The translations under genes and the position numbers were made by a program. The notes beneath the pieces were generated by a model. It had not been told where the DNA came from. It worked only from the letters and a program-made list of their open reading frames with translations, and made no database searches. From Blastococcus carthaginiensis (lineage in GTDB: Bacteria > Actinomycetota > Actinomycetes > Mycobacteriales > Geodermatophilaceae), in contig NZ_JASNFN010000001.1 in NCBI RefSeq assembly GCF_030731085.1, positions 502,906 to 566,905 on the forward strand: a stretch of DNA of 64,000 nucleotides. The letters are read 5' to 3'. Positions 57,108 to 64,000 of the stretch are shown here, piece after piece (the stretch's first letter is position 1; each line of letters begins with the position of its first letter).

Positions 57108-58286
57108 GTGACCGCCAGCCAGCCCCCGCAGCCGCCCGAGGGTGGCCGACCTCCCGCGGGTGCCCAGCCGCCCGAGGGGCAGGCGCACGAGGCCCCGCGG
57201 GCGGCAGAGCCGGGGGAGCAGCAGCACGGCCGGTCACCGCAGCAGCACGCCGGGTACGGCCAGGGTGAGCCCACGTACGGCCAGGACCGGTTCGCGCCGC
57301 CGGGGTACGGGCAGCCGCCGTTCGGTCAGCCGCCCTACGGTCACCCCCCGTACGGTCAGCAGCCCTACGGCCAACCCGGGTACGGCCAGCCGCAGTACGG
57401 CCAGCCCCAGTACGGGCAACCGCCGTACGGGCCGCAGCCCGGGTACGGCCAGCCCGCGTACGGGCAGCCGCCGTTCGGGCAGCCCCCGTACGGCCCGCCG
57501 GGCTACGGCGGCTACGGGCAGCAGCCCTACGGTCCGCCGGCCCCCGTCCCACCCGGTTACGGGCCGCCGGCGTACGGCCCCGGGTACCCCGCCGGGCGGC
57601 GGCCGGGTGGCGCGGAGTTCTCCTTCGAGCCCAAGCGGCTCGCCTGGCCCGACCTCGCCGTCGCAGGGGGCACGCTGCTGTTCCTGCTCGTCGGGTTCCT
57701 GCCCTGGTGGCGGTTCGGCGACGCGACGTTCGGCGTGACGTTCAGCGGCTTCGAGGACGGCATGGTCGTGGCCGCCTTCACCCTCTTCCTGCTGGCGACG
57801 GCGTGGGCGGTCCTCCCGGCGTTCGTGCGGACGACGCCGAGCTTCCCGCGCTCCGGGCTGACCGCCGGCCTGGCCGGCCTCGGGCTGGTCCTCACGCTGT
57901 TCTCCTGGCTGGACACCCTGCGGTACGCCTTCTCCTTCTGGGCCCTGCTGGGTTTCCTCACCGCCGTCGGCATCACCGTGGTCGCGGTGCTCGCCCTGCG
58001 CCGGGAGCTGCGGGAGCGCCCCGCGCGACCGGCCGGCCCGCAGCACGGCGGGCCGTGGCCGGGCCAGCCCTACCCTTGGCCCCCGGCCGGCCAGCCCTGG
58101 ACGCCGGGGCAGCAGCCCTACCCGCAGCAGGCCTACCCGCAGCAGCAGCAGGCCTGGCCGCCGCAGCCGGCTCGACCCGGGTCCGAGCAGCCACCGGGAC
58201 CGGGCACCGGCGGAACCGGTGGCGCCACCGCCTCCGGCGAGGGCCCGGACACCACGCAGAGCGATCGTCCCGGCACGGACACCTGA
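57108..58286 (+). CDS. Pro/Gly/Gln/Tyr-rich membrane protein (Rv0954-like)
   Basis: A 392-residue protein. The first ~165 residues are disordered, with many P-Y-G-Q-P repeats; a four-TM domain lies at about 182-305 (F-L-L-V-G-F-L-P-W-W-R-F), and a Pro/Gln-rich tail follows. A protein of the same design lies between sucD and the DUF6350 gene in Mycobacterium (Rv0954). Such Y-G-Q repeats favour self-association, and a role at the septum or envelope is possible but not shown. Start GTG 57108 follows GGAGGAG. Confidence 0.88.
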   Translation: MTASQPPQPPEGGRPPAGAQPPEGQAHEAPRAAEPGEQQHGRSPQQHAGYGQGEPTYGQDRFAPPGYGQPPFGQPPYGHPPYGQQPYGQPGYGQPQYGQPQYGQPPYGPQPGYGQPAYGQPPFGQPPYGPPGYGGYGQQPYGPPAPVPPGYGPPAYGPGYPAGRRPGGAEFSFEPKRLAWPDLAVAGGTLLFLLVGFLPWWRFGDATFGVTFSGFEDGMVVAAFTLFLLATAWAVLPAFVRTTPSFPRSGLTAGLAGLGLVLTLFSWLDTLRYAFSFWALLGFLTAVGITVVAVLALRRELRERPARPAGPQHGGPWPGQPYPWPPAGQPWTPGQQPYPQQAYPQQQQAWPPQPARPGSEQPPGPGTGGTGGATASGEGPDTTQSDRPGTDT

Positions 58287-58360
58287 TCGGCATCCCGGCG
58301 CGGCCGCTCCAGGACGGACCGCTCCGGCGCGTGCGCCGGACATCGGCCGCGCCGGCTTGG

Positions 58361-58366
58361 GACAGT
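58361..58366 (+). promoter_or_regulatory. Leaderless -10-like box of the DUF6350 gene
   Basis: GACAGT, 6 nt before GTG 58373. Confidence 0.4.
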
Positions 58367-58372
58367 GGGGAG

Positions 58373-59569
58373 GTGGTCCCGCTGCTCGCACGCCTGCCCT
58401 TCCGGCGGGACGACGGGTCGGCGGCCCGGCCCGCACCGCCCGCCGTCCTGGCGGCCCTCGCCGCGGCCGCCGTCACCGTGGCCGGTCTCGCCGGCCTGTG
58501 GCTGGCGCTGGTGGTCGTGCAGACGCTGGACCCGGGCGGCGGCATGTCGGCCGGGAGCTCGGCGACCCTGGGCGCCCGGCTGTGGCTGCTCGCGCACGGG
58601 GCCGAGCTCCGGCCGGCCTCGGGCTCCCTGGCGCTGGCTCCGCTGCTGCTGACCCTGCTCGCGGCCCGTGGTCTGTCGTGGGCCGGGCGGGTCGCCGTCC
58701 GGGTCCTGGACGACGGGGCACCGGGCGGGGCCGTGCTGCGCGCGGGGGCCACCGTCGTGGTCGTGCACCTGGCGCTCACCTGGCTGCTGGCCCTCCTGGT
58801 CGACGACGCGACGGCGGGCACCGGCTGGCCGCGTACTCTGCTGGTCCCCGCCGGCCTGGTGCTGCTCGCCGTGGGATGGGGCGCCGGCCGCGAGTCCGGG
58901 CTCGCCGACGCCGCGCTGGACCGGCTGCCCGGCGCCGCCCGCCCGGTGCTCCGCGGGGTCCTCGCCGGGCTGCTGACCGCGCTGGGCCTGGCCTTCGTCG
59001 TCGTCGCGGTGGCCCTGGCCGGCGACGCCTCGGGGTACGCGGCGCTGTCGGGCGCACTCGGCGGGGCGGGGGCGGGCGCCCTCGGGCTGCTCGGCCTCAG
59101 CGCGCTCTACCTGCCCAACGCGGCGGTCGCGGTGCTCGGGCTGGCCGCCGGCCCGGGCTTCTCCGTGGGCACCGGCACGCTGGTGTCGGTGCACGGCGTC
59201 ACCCTCGGCAGCGTGCCGGCGCTGCCGCTGCTCGCGGCGCTGCCGGACACGCAGGCGGTGCCGCTGGTCGCCTTCGTCTCGCAGGTCGTCCCCGCCGTGG
59301 CCGGGCTGGTGGCCGGCGTCACCGTGGGCCGGTGGTTCACCGACCGGGACGGCGGCTCGGTCGTCGCCGGGCTCGCGGGGGTGCTGGCCGGGGCGCTGCT
59401 CGGCCTGCTCGCCGGGCTGCTCGCCTGGGCCGCGGGAGGTGCCCTCGGCGACGGAGCGCTGGCCCAGGTCGGCGCCCCACCGGTGGCCACCGGCATCGCT
59501 CTCGCGGCGCAGGCGGCGATCGCCGCGGCGCTGGCCGCCGCCACCACCCGGTGGCGGGCGCTGGGCTGA
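58373..59569 (+). CDS. DUF6350 family membrane protein
   Basis: Actinobacterial membrane protein of 398 aa with about ten hydrophobic segments. Features shared with the family are L-L-A-H-G near residue 78, a central Y-L-P-N-A and the segment F-S-V-G-T-G-T-L-V-S. Function unknown. It sits directly before purNH, as Rv0955 does in Mycobacterium. GTG 58373 is chosen from the upstream -10-like box and family length. Confidence 0.88.
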   Translation: MVPLLARLPFRRDDGSAARPAPPAVLAALAAAAVTVAGLAGLWLALVVVQTLDPGGGMSAGSSATLGARLWLLAHGAELRPASGSLALAPLLLTLLAARGLSWAGRVAVRVLDDGAPGGAVLRAGATVVVVHLALTWLLALLVDDATAGTGWPRTLLVPAGLVLLAVGWGAGRESGLADAALDRLPGAARPVLRGVLAGLLTALGLAFVVVAVALAGDASGYAALSGALGGAGAGALGLLGLSALYLPNAAVAVLGLAAGPGFSVGTGTLVSVHGVTLGSVPALPLLAALPDTQAVPLVAFVSQVVPAVAGLVAGVTVGRWFTDRDGGSVVAGLAGVLAGALLGLLAGLLAWAAGGALGDGALAQVGAPPVATGIALAAQAAIAAALAAATTRWRALG

Positions 59570-59628
59570 CGGTGCCCCGCCGAGGGGTCGCGCCGAACCT
59601 GCGGCGCGGGCGGGGGGCCGGGTCCTTA

Positions 59629-59634
59629 TAGGGT
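59629..59634 (+). promoter_or_regulatory. Leaderless -10 box of purN
   Basis: TAGGGT, 7 nt before GTG 59642. Confidence 0.5.
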
Positions 59635-59641
59635 CGGCACC

Positions 59642-60265
59642 GTGCCCGCCGCCGAGCCTGCCGCCCGGGCGAGGACCGTCGTCCTGCTGTCGGGAACCGG
59701 GTCACTGTGCGCCGCCCTCCTCGAGGCCGCCGACGACCGCGGGTACCCGGCCGAGGTGGTCGCCGTCGGCGCCGACCGCCAGGCCCCGGGGCTCGAGCAC
59801 GCCCGCCGGCGCGGGCTCCCCACGTTCGTCTGCGCGCTCGGCGACCACCCCGACCGGGCGGCCTGGGACCGCGCGCTGGCCGACCGGATCGCCGCGTTCG
59901 CCCCCGACCTCGTCGTCTCGGCCGGCTTCATGAAGATCGTCGGGCCGGCGGTGCTGGGCGCGTTCGAGGGCCGGCTGCTCAACACCCACCCGGCGCTGCT
60001 CCCGGCGTTCCCCGGCGCGCACGCGGTCCGCGACGCCCTGGCGGCCGGCGCGACGGTGACCGGCTCCACCGTGCACCTGGTCGACGCCGGCGTCGACACC
60101 GGCCCGGTGCTCGCGCAGCGCGAGGTGCCGGTGCTGCCCGGGGACGACGAGGCGACGCTGCACGAACGGATCAAGCACGTGGAGCGCCAGCTCCTGGTGG
60201 AGACGGTGGCGGCGTTCGCCGCCGCACCCCCGACCACCCCGCCCCGGACGAGGAAGAGCACCTGA
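59642..60265 (+). CDS. purN: Phosphoribosylglycinamide formyltransferase
   Basis: Third step of purine synthesis, using 10-formyl-THF. The catalytic set is present as N-T-H-P-A-L-L-P-A-F-P-G with the H and the V-H-L-V-D-A-G-V-D-T-G-P motif with the Asp. G-F-M-K-I-V-G is family-typical. Product 207 aa. The stop overlaps the purH ATG, giving translational coupling of consecutive pathway steps. Confidence 0.97.
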   Translation: MPAAEPAARARTVVLLSGTGSLCAALLEAADDRGYPAEVVAVGADRQAPGLEHARRRGLPTFVCALGDHPDRAAWDRALADRIAAFAPDLVVSAGFMKIVGPAVLGAFEGRLLNTHPALLPAFPGAHAVRDALAAGATVTGSTVHLVDAGVDTGPVLAQREVPVLPGDDEATLHERIKHVERQLLVETVAAFAAAPPTTPPRTRKST

Positions 60266-61815
60266 TGAGCGACCGCACCCCGATCCGCCGCGCCCTGCTG
60301 GGCGTCTACGACAAGTCCGGCGTCGAGGAGCTGGCCCGCGGGCTGGCCGCCGCCGGTGTGGAGCTGGTCAGCACCGGTGCCACCGCGCGCCGGATCGCCG
60401 ACGCCGGCGTGCCGGTCACGCCCGTCGAGCAGGTCACCGGCTTCCCCGAGTGCCTGGACGGCCGGGTCAAGACGCTGCACCCGGCCGTGCACGCGGGCAT
60501 CCTGGCCGACCGGCGCAAGGACGAGCACGTCGCACAGCTCGCGGAGCTCGGCATCGCCGCGTTCGACCTGGTGGTCGTCAACCTCTACCCCTTCACCGAG
60601 ACCGTCGCCTCCGGCGCCGCCCCCGACGAGTGCGTGGAGCAGATCGACATCGGCGGCCCGGCGATGGTGCGCGCCGCGGCCAAGAACCACCCGTCGGTCG
60701 CCGTCGTCGTCGACCCGGCCCGGTACGACGACGTCCTCGCCGCGGTGACCGCCGGCGGGTTCACGCTGGCCGAGCGACAGCGGCTGGCCGCCGCCGCGTT
60801 CCGGCACACCGCCTCCTACGACGTCGCCGTCGCCTCGTGGATGGGCAGCGTGCTCGCCCCCGACGACGAGAGCGGCTTCCCCGCCTGGGCCGGGGGGACC
60901 TGGGAGCGGGCCGACGTCCTCCGCTACGGGGAGAACCCGCACCAGGCCGCCGCGCTGTACCGCTCTGACCGGCCGGGCCTCGCGCATGCCGAGCAGCTGC
61001 ACGGCAAGCAGATGTCCTACAACAACTACGTCGACACCGACGCCGCCTGGCGGGCCGCGCACGACCACGATGAGCCGTGCGTGGCGATCATCAAGCACGC
61101 CAACCCGTGCGGCATCGCCGTCGGCGCGGACGTCGCCGCGGCCCACCGCAAGGCGCATGCCTGCGACCCGGTGTCGGCGTTCGGCGGCGTCATCGCGACC
61201 AACCGCGAGGTCGACCTGACCATGGCGGAGCAGGTGGCCGAGGTGTTCACCGAGGTGGTGGTGGCCCCCGGCTTCACCGACGACGCGGTCGCCGTGCTGA
61301 CGGGGAAGAAGAACATCCGGCTGCTGCGGCTGCCGCACCTGCCGGAGAACGGTGTGGAGCAGCGCCCGATCAGCGGCGGGCTGCTGCTGCAGACGCGGGA
61401 CCGCATCGACGCCACCGGCGACGACCCCACCACCTGGACCCTCGCCACCGGTGAGCCGCTGGACGCCGCGGGCCTCGACGACCTCGTCTTCGCCTGGCGG
61501 GCGGTGCGCGCGGTGAAGAGCAACGCGATCCTGCTGGCCCACGACCGGGCCACCGTCGGCGTCGGCATGGGGCAGGTCAACCGGGTCGACTCGGCGCGGC
61601 TCGCGGTCGCGCGGGCGGGGGAGCGGGCCACCGGGGCGGTCGCCGCCTCCGACGCGTTCTTCCCCTTCGCCGACGGGCTCCAGGTGCTGCTCGACGCCGG
61701 CGTGCGCGCCGTCGTCCAGCCCGGTGGGTCGGTGCGCGACGAGGAGGTCGTGGCCGCGGCGGCCGCGGCGGGTGTGCCGCTCTACCTGACCGGCACCCGG
61801 CACTTCGCCCACTGA
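60265..61815 (+). CDS. purH: Bifunctional AICAR formyltransferase / IMP cyclohydrolase
   Basis: Last two steps to IMP. The N-terminal MGS-like cyclohydrolase domain (about 1-190) has S-T-G-A-T-A-R and D-G-R-V-K-T-L-H-P. The C-terminal AICAR transformylase has R-Y-G-E-N-P-H-Q, K-H-A-N-P-C-G-I-A with the catalytic K-H, and ends P-L-Y-L-T-G-T-R-H-F. Product 516 aa, normal. ATG 60265 shares a base with the purN stop. Confidence 0.98.
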   Translation: MSDRTPIRRALLGVYDKSGVEELARGLAAAGVELVSTGATARRIADAGVPVTPVEQVTGFPECLDGRVKTLHPAVHAGILADRRKDEHVAQLAELGIAAFDLVVVNLYPFTETVASGAAPDECVEQIDIGGPAMVRAAAKNHPSVAVVVDPARYDDVLAAVTAGGFTLAERQRLAAAAFRHTASYDVAVASWMGSVLAPDDESGFPAWAGGTWERADVLRYGENPHQAAALYRSDRPGLAHAEQLHGKQMSYNNYVDTDAAWRAAHDHDEPCVAIIKHANPCGIAVGADVAAAHRKAHACDPVSAFGGVIATNREVDLTMAEQVAEVFTEVVVAPGFTDDAVAVLTGKKNIRLLRLPHLPENGVEQRPISGGLLLQTRDRIDATGDDPTTWTLATGEPLDAAGLDDLVFAWRAVRAVKSNAILLAHDRATVGVGMGQVNRVDSARLAVARAGERATGAVAASDAFFPFADGLQVLLDAGVRAVVQPGGSVRDEEVVAAAAAAGVPLYLTGTRHFAH

Positions 61816-61846
61816 GGCCCCGTCCAGGACGGGAGGCACGGTTCCC

Positions 61847-62482
61847 ATGCGGCACTCGTCGCGCCCGCACGTGCGCCCACCGGAGCCGGGGGCGCACGTG
61901 GTCGGGGCCGATTTCGCCCGGGTGGACTGGTGGGGCGTGGAGCTCGACGGCGTCACTTTCACCCGGTGCCGCTTCGACGACGCCGGCCTCGAGGAGCTGG
62001 TCACCCGCCGGTGCGTGTTCGAGGAGTGCGTGCTCACCGGGGTGCGCATGGGCGGTTCGCGGCACCTCGGGACGGCGTTCCTCTCCTGCCGCTTCGACCG
62101 GGCGCGGCTGTTCGACACCACCCTCGACGGCTGCAAGCTCACCGGGTCGCAGTTCCTCGGCGCGCAGCTGCGGCCGCTCACGGCCGTCGACTGCGACTGG
62201 TCGTGGACGTCGCTGCGCGGGGTCGACCTCTCGGCGCTGCAGCTCGCCGGGCAGCGGTTCCGGGAGGCCGACCTCACCGACGCCGACCTGCGCGGCACCG
62301 ACCTCAGCTCGGCCGACCTGGACCGGGCGCGGCTGCAGAACGCCAAGCTGCGGGGGGCCGACCTGCGCGGCGCCTCCACCGACGAGGTGAACTGGCGCTC
62401 CTTCGAGCTGACCGACGTCCGGATCGACGCCGCGCAGGCGGTGCAGTTCGCCCACGCCCACGGCGCCGTCGTGGCCGACTGA
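61847..62482 (+). CDS. Pentapeptide-repeat protein
   Basis: Right-handed quadrilateral beta-helix protein, 211 aa. Repeats of the A-(D/N)-L-x-x type are clearest at residues 120-185 (A-D-L-T-D-A-D-L-R-G-T-D-L-S-S-A-D-L), with looser F-x-x-C units before. Some relatives (MfpA, Qnr) mimic DNA and protect gyrase, but most have unknown roles, and this one has no feature that singles it out as such. Its end is 4 bases from the stop of the IS110 transposase. Confidence 0.9.
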   Translation: MRHSSRPHVRPPEPGAHVVGADFARVDWWGVELDGVTFTRCRFDDAGLEELVTRRCVFEECVLTGVRMGGSRHLGTAFLSCRFDRARLFDTTLDGCKLTGSQFLGAQLRPLTAVDCDWSWTSLRGVDLSALQLAGQRFREADLTDADLRGTDLSSADLDRARLQNAKLRGADLRGASTDEVNWRSFELTDVRIDAAQAVQFAHAHGAVVAD

Positions 62483-62486
62483 TTCC

Positions 62487-63971
62487 CTATCGGGGATCGG
62501 CTGTCAAGAGGGGGTCGCGCTTGACGGTGCGGTGGGCGCTCTTCGACGATGAGGGGCGGGGAAGGTCGCCTCGTTCGTCGGCACCTCGAGTGCCTGACCT
62601 GACATGTCCCGTAGGGGCTTGCTGAGGGGCCTTCCCCGCCTTCTTGCGGCTGCGCCGGCGAGCGCGGACGTCGGTGGGGACGGTCCACTGTTCGGCGATG
62701 TTGGCCTTGGCCTGCTCTGGGGTGACTGGGGTGCCGTTGGTGTCGCAGACGACGTAGGGCATGCCGCGGTTCATCACCGCCCAGAAGCGTTCGGCGAGGT
62801 GGCCGGCGACCACGCAGAGAGCCTTGAGGTGCTCGGCGCCGCGTTCGACCATCTGCACGTAGTAGACGCGGGCCAGCTGGGGGTCCTGCTTGCGGGCGTG
62901 GTCGGCGGCGCGGATGAACGTGCTGCGCATCAGCGACGAGCCGGCCTTGGACATGGGTTGTCCCTTGCGGTCGGTGTCGCCGGTCTCGGAGGCCCGCGGG
63001 GCGAGCCCCAGGTAGGACTTGAAGTGCGGGCCGGAGGGGAACCGGCCGGGGCGGCCGATGCCGGCGGCCGCGACCGGCGCGCCGACCTCGGCCAGGCCGG
63101 GCAGCGAGCGGGCCAGCTGGCCTGGATCGGCCCACCGGTAGGCCTCCTCCCGGCTGGCGGCGTGGGCGCCGAGCTCGGCCTGGATCGCGCGCAGCAGCCG
63201 GACCTCGGTGGCGACCTCGGCGGCCAGATCAGCGAAGGCGAGCGCCGGGTGGTCCCCGTAGAGCTCGACGGCCGCGGCGGCAGCAGCGCGCCACGCTTCG
63301 GCGCGGTCGGCACCGAGGTGGTTCTTCGATGCCTTGGCGATCAGCGCGGTCAGTCGGGCCGGCCCAGCCTTGAGCAGCGCCCGCGGGTCGGCCCAGCGCT
63401 CGAGTACCGCCAGGTCGGCCTGGCCGAGGTCGCCGGTCAACGGCGAGCACGGCATCAGCTGGCGGACCAGGTCCTTGATCCGCACCTTGTGCTCGCTGGC
63501 GGCCCGGGTCAGCCGGTCAGCGGCACGAACCCGCCGATCCAGCGCCGCGGCCTCGGCACCGGGCAGCTCCAGCGGCTGCAGCCCGGCCGGGTCGATCAGC
63601 GGCAGCCGGGCCAGGGTGTCGGCGTCGATGCCGTTGCTCTTGGCGTGTCGAGACAGGAACCGACGCAGGTCGGCGGCCTTGGCACTGGACACCCGGAACA
63701 CCAGATGGCCGCGGGTGGTGAAGAAGACCGCGACCGGCAACCACGCCGGCCCGGTCGGCTCGAACACCACCTCCAGGTGGGTTCCCGGCTCGGTGCCGGC
63801 CAGCGCCGCGGACTCGATCGCGGCCAGGCTGGCCACCGTTGGCTCACACCGGCGACGGCACACCTCCCGGCCGTCCTCGGCCAGCACCCGTACCGTGTGC
63901 GCGCTGGCGATCCCCAGGTCGATCCCGACCAGCCGTCGTTGCATCTGTTCCTCCTCGAGCCCACCGGACAT
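62487..63971 (-). CDS. IS110-family transposase
   Basis: DEDD recombinase of 494 aa, the type guided by a bridge RNA. N-terminal RuvC-like domain: D18 (V-G-I-D-L-G), E71 (F-E-P-T-G), and D116/D118 (S-N-G-I-D-A-D-T-L-A-R). The C-terminal Tnp_20 domain (about 285-380) has G-P-H-F-K-S-Y-L-G-L-A-P and the candidate catalytic Ser in G-Q-P-M-S-K-A-G-S-S. ATG 63944 (M-Q-R-R-L-V-G-I-D) is an equally good start. The basic C-terminal tail of ~60 residues (R-A-R-R-R-S-R-K-K) is longer than usual. The DNA upstream of the gene is cut off by the right window edge. Confidence 0.95.
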   Translation of the reverse strand: MSGGLEEEQMQRRLVGIDLGIASAHTVRVLAEDGREVCRRRCEPTVASLAAIESAALAGTEPGTHLEVVFEPTGPAWLPVAVFFTTRGHLVFRVSSAKAADLRRFLSRHAKSNGIDADTLARLPLIDPAGLQPLELPGAEAAALDRRVRAADRLTRAASEHKVRIKDLVRQLMPCSPLTGDLGQADLAVLERWADPRALLKAGPARLTALIAKASKNHLGADRAEAWRAAAAAAVELYGDHPALAFADLAAEVATEVRLLRAIQAELGAHAASREEAYRWADPGQLARSLPGLAEVGAPVAAAGIGRPGRFPSGPHFKSYLGLAPRASETGDTDRKGQPMSKAGSSLMRSTFIRAADHARKQDPQLARVYYVQMVERGAEHLKALCVVAGHLAERFWAVMNRGMPYVVCDTNGTPVTPEQAKANIAEQWTVPTDVRARRRSRKKAGKAPQQAPTGHVRSGTRGADERGDLPRPSSSKSAHRTVKRDPLLTADPR

Positions 63972-64000
63972 TCCGCTCCGGCGGCCCGAGACGGGCGGCT

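Noticed and set aside
57240..57560. CRISPR-like or satellite array of TACGG-rich units.
   Set aside because: The periodicity comes from in-frame P-Y-G-Q repeats of the membrane protein. Unit lengths vary and there are no unique spacers between constant repeats. No CRISPR array was seen anywhere in the window.
61847..62482. Reading the pentapeptide-repeat protein as a Qnr/MfpA-type quinolone-protection factor.
   Set aside because: The repeats are irregular in the first half, and no gyrase-protection-specific feature is visible; the family is functionally broad.
59626..63135. A 1169-codon minus-strand open frame opposite purNH.
   Set aside because: It is antisense to two fully conserved enzymes and has no recognisable domain of its own; it merges with an alternative frame of the IS110 gene.

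Overview
The window is very GC-rich actinobacterial chromosome. GTG starts are common, reading frames overlap by ATGA/GTGA, and the gene order is the core order shared by Mycobacterium and Streptomyces: rpsK-rpsD-rpoA-rplQ-truA, rplM-rpsI-glmM-glmS, acpS-nnr-alr-tsaE-tsaB-rimI-tsaD-groES-groEL1-whiB, guaB-guaB3-guaA, and aroQ-pcrA-M23-sucCD-purNH. Codon and protein style suggest a Geodermatophilaceae-like genus (Blastococcus, Modestobacter, Geodermatophilus). That placement is an inference; no rRNA lies in the window.

Layout. 1-4319: end of the ribosomal protein/RNA polymerase alpha operon, an acidic unknown protein and truA. 4351-11627: accessory block with an SDR, mobA, fdhD, a PadR/membrane pair, the molybdenum cofactor genes moeA-moaC-mogA, a PfkB kinase and a beta-carbonic anhydrase. 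11772-15954: rplM-rpsI-glmM-glmS. 16067-24671: one long, tightly overlapping run (acpS, NAD(P)HX repair, alr, hydrolase, family-4 UDG, tsaE, two GNATs, tsaB, rimI, tsaD) for cofactor repair, D-alanine and tRNA t6A. 24793-30472: THUMP-like methyltransferase, CIRCE-controlled groES-groEL1, whiB, a BldM-like regulator and a DUF5319 protein. 30609-34865: guanine nucleotide synthesis. 35026-42528: envelope region with a compositionally distinct membrane protein, a cation exchanger, a PspC/PspC-kinase/LuxR system and a solo tnpB element. 42659-47955: AtoE-type transporter, serine hydrolase, PIG-L deacetylase and an ECF41 sigma factor with its CMD partner. 48014-61815: chorismate mutase with an apparent FFY leader-peptide attenuator, pcrA, M23 peptidase, lipase, a B12-binding protein, sucCD, two membrane proteins and purNH. 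61847-63971: a pentapeptide-repeat protein and an IS110 element cut by the right edge.

Most of the region is conserved housekeeping. The parts that deserve a second look are the aromatic attenuator upstream of chorismate mutase (48350-48469), the tnpB gene whose C-terminal coding tail is a run of RNA-like hairpins (41003-41320), three families of short dispersed intergenic repeats that sit at gene ends (one with compensatory stem changes), a recurrent -10 box placed 6-9 nt upstream of start codons (leaderless transcription), and a BldM-like regulator whose receiver lacks the phosphoacceptor aspartate.
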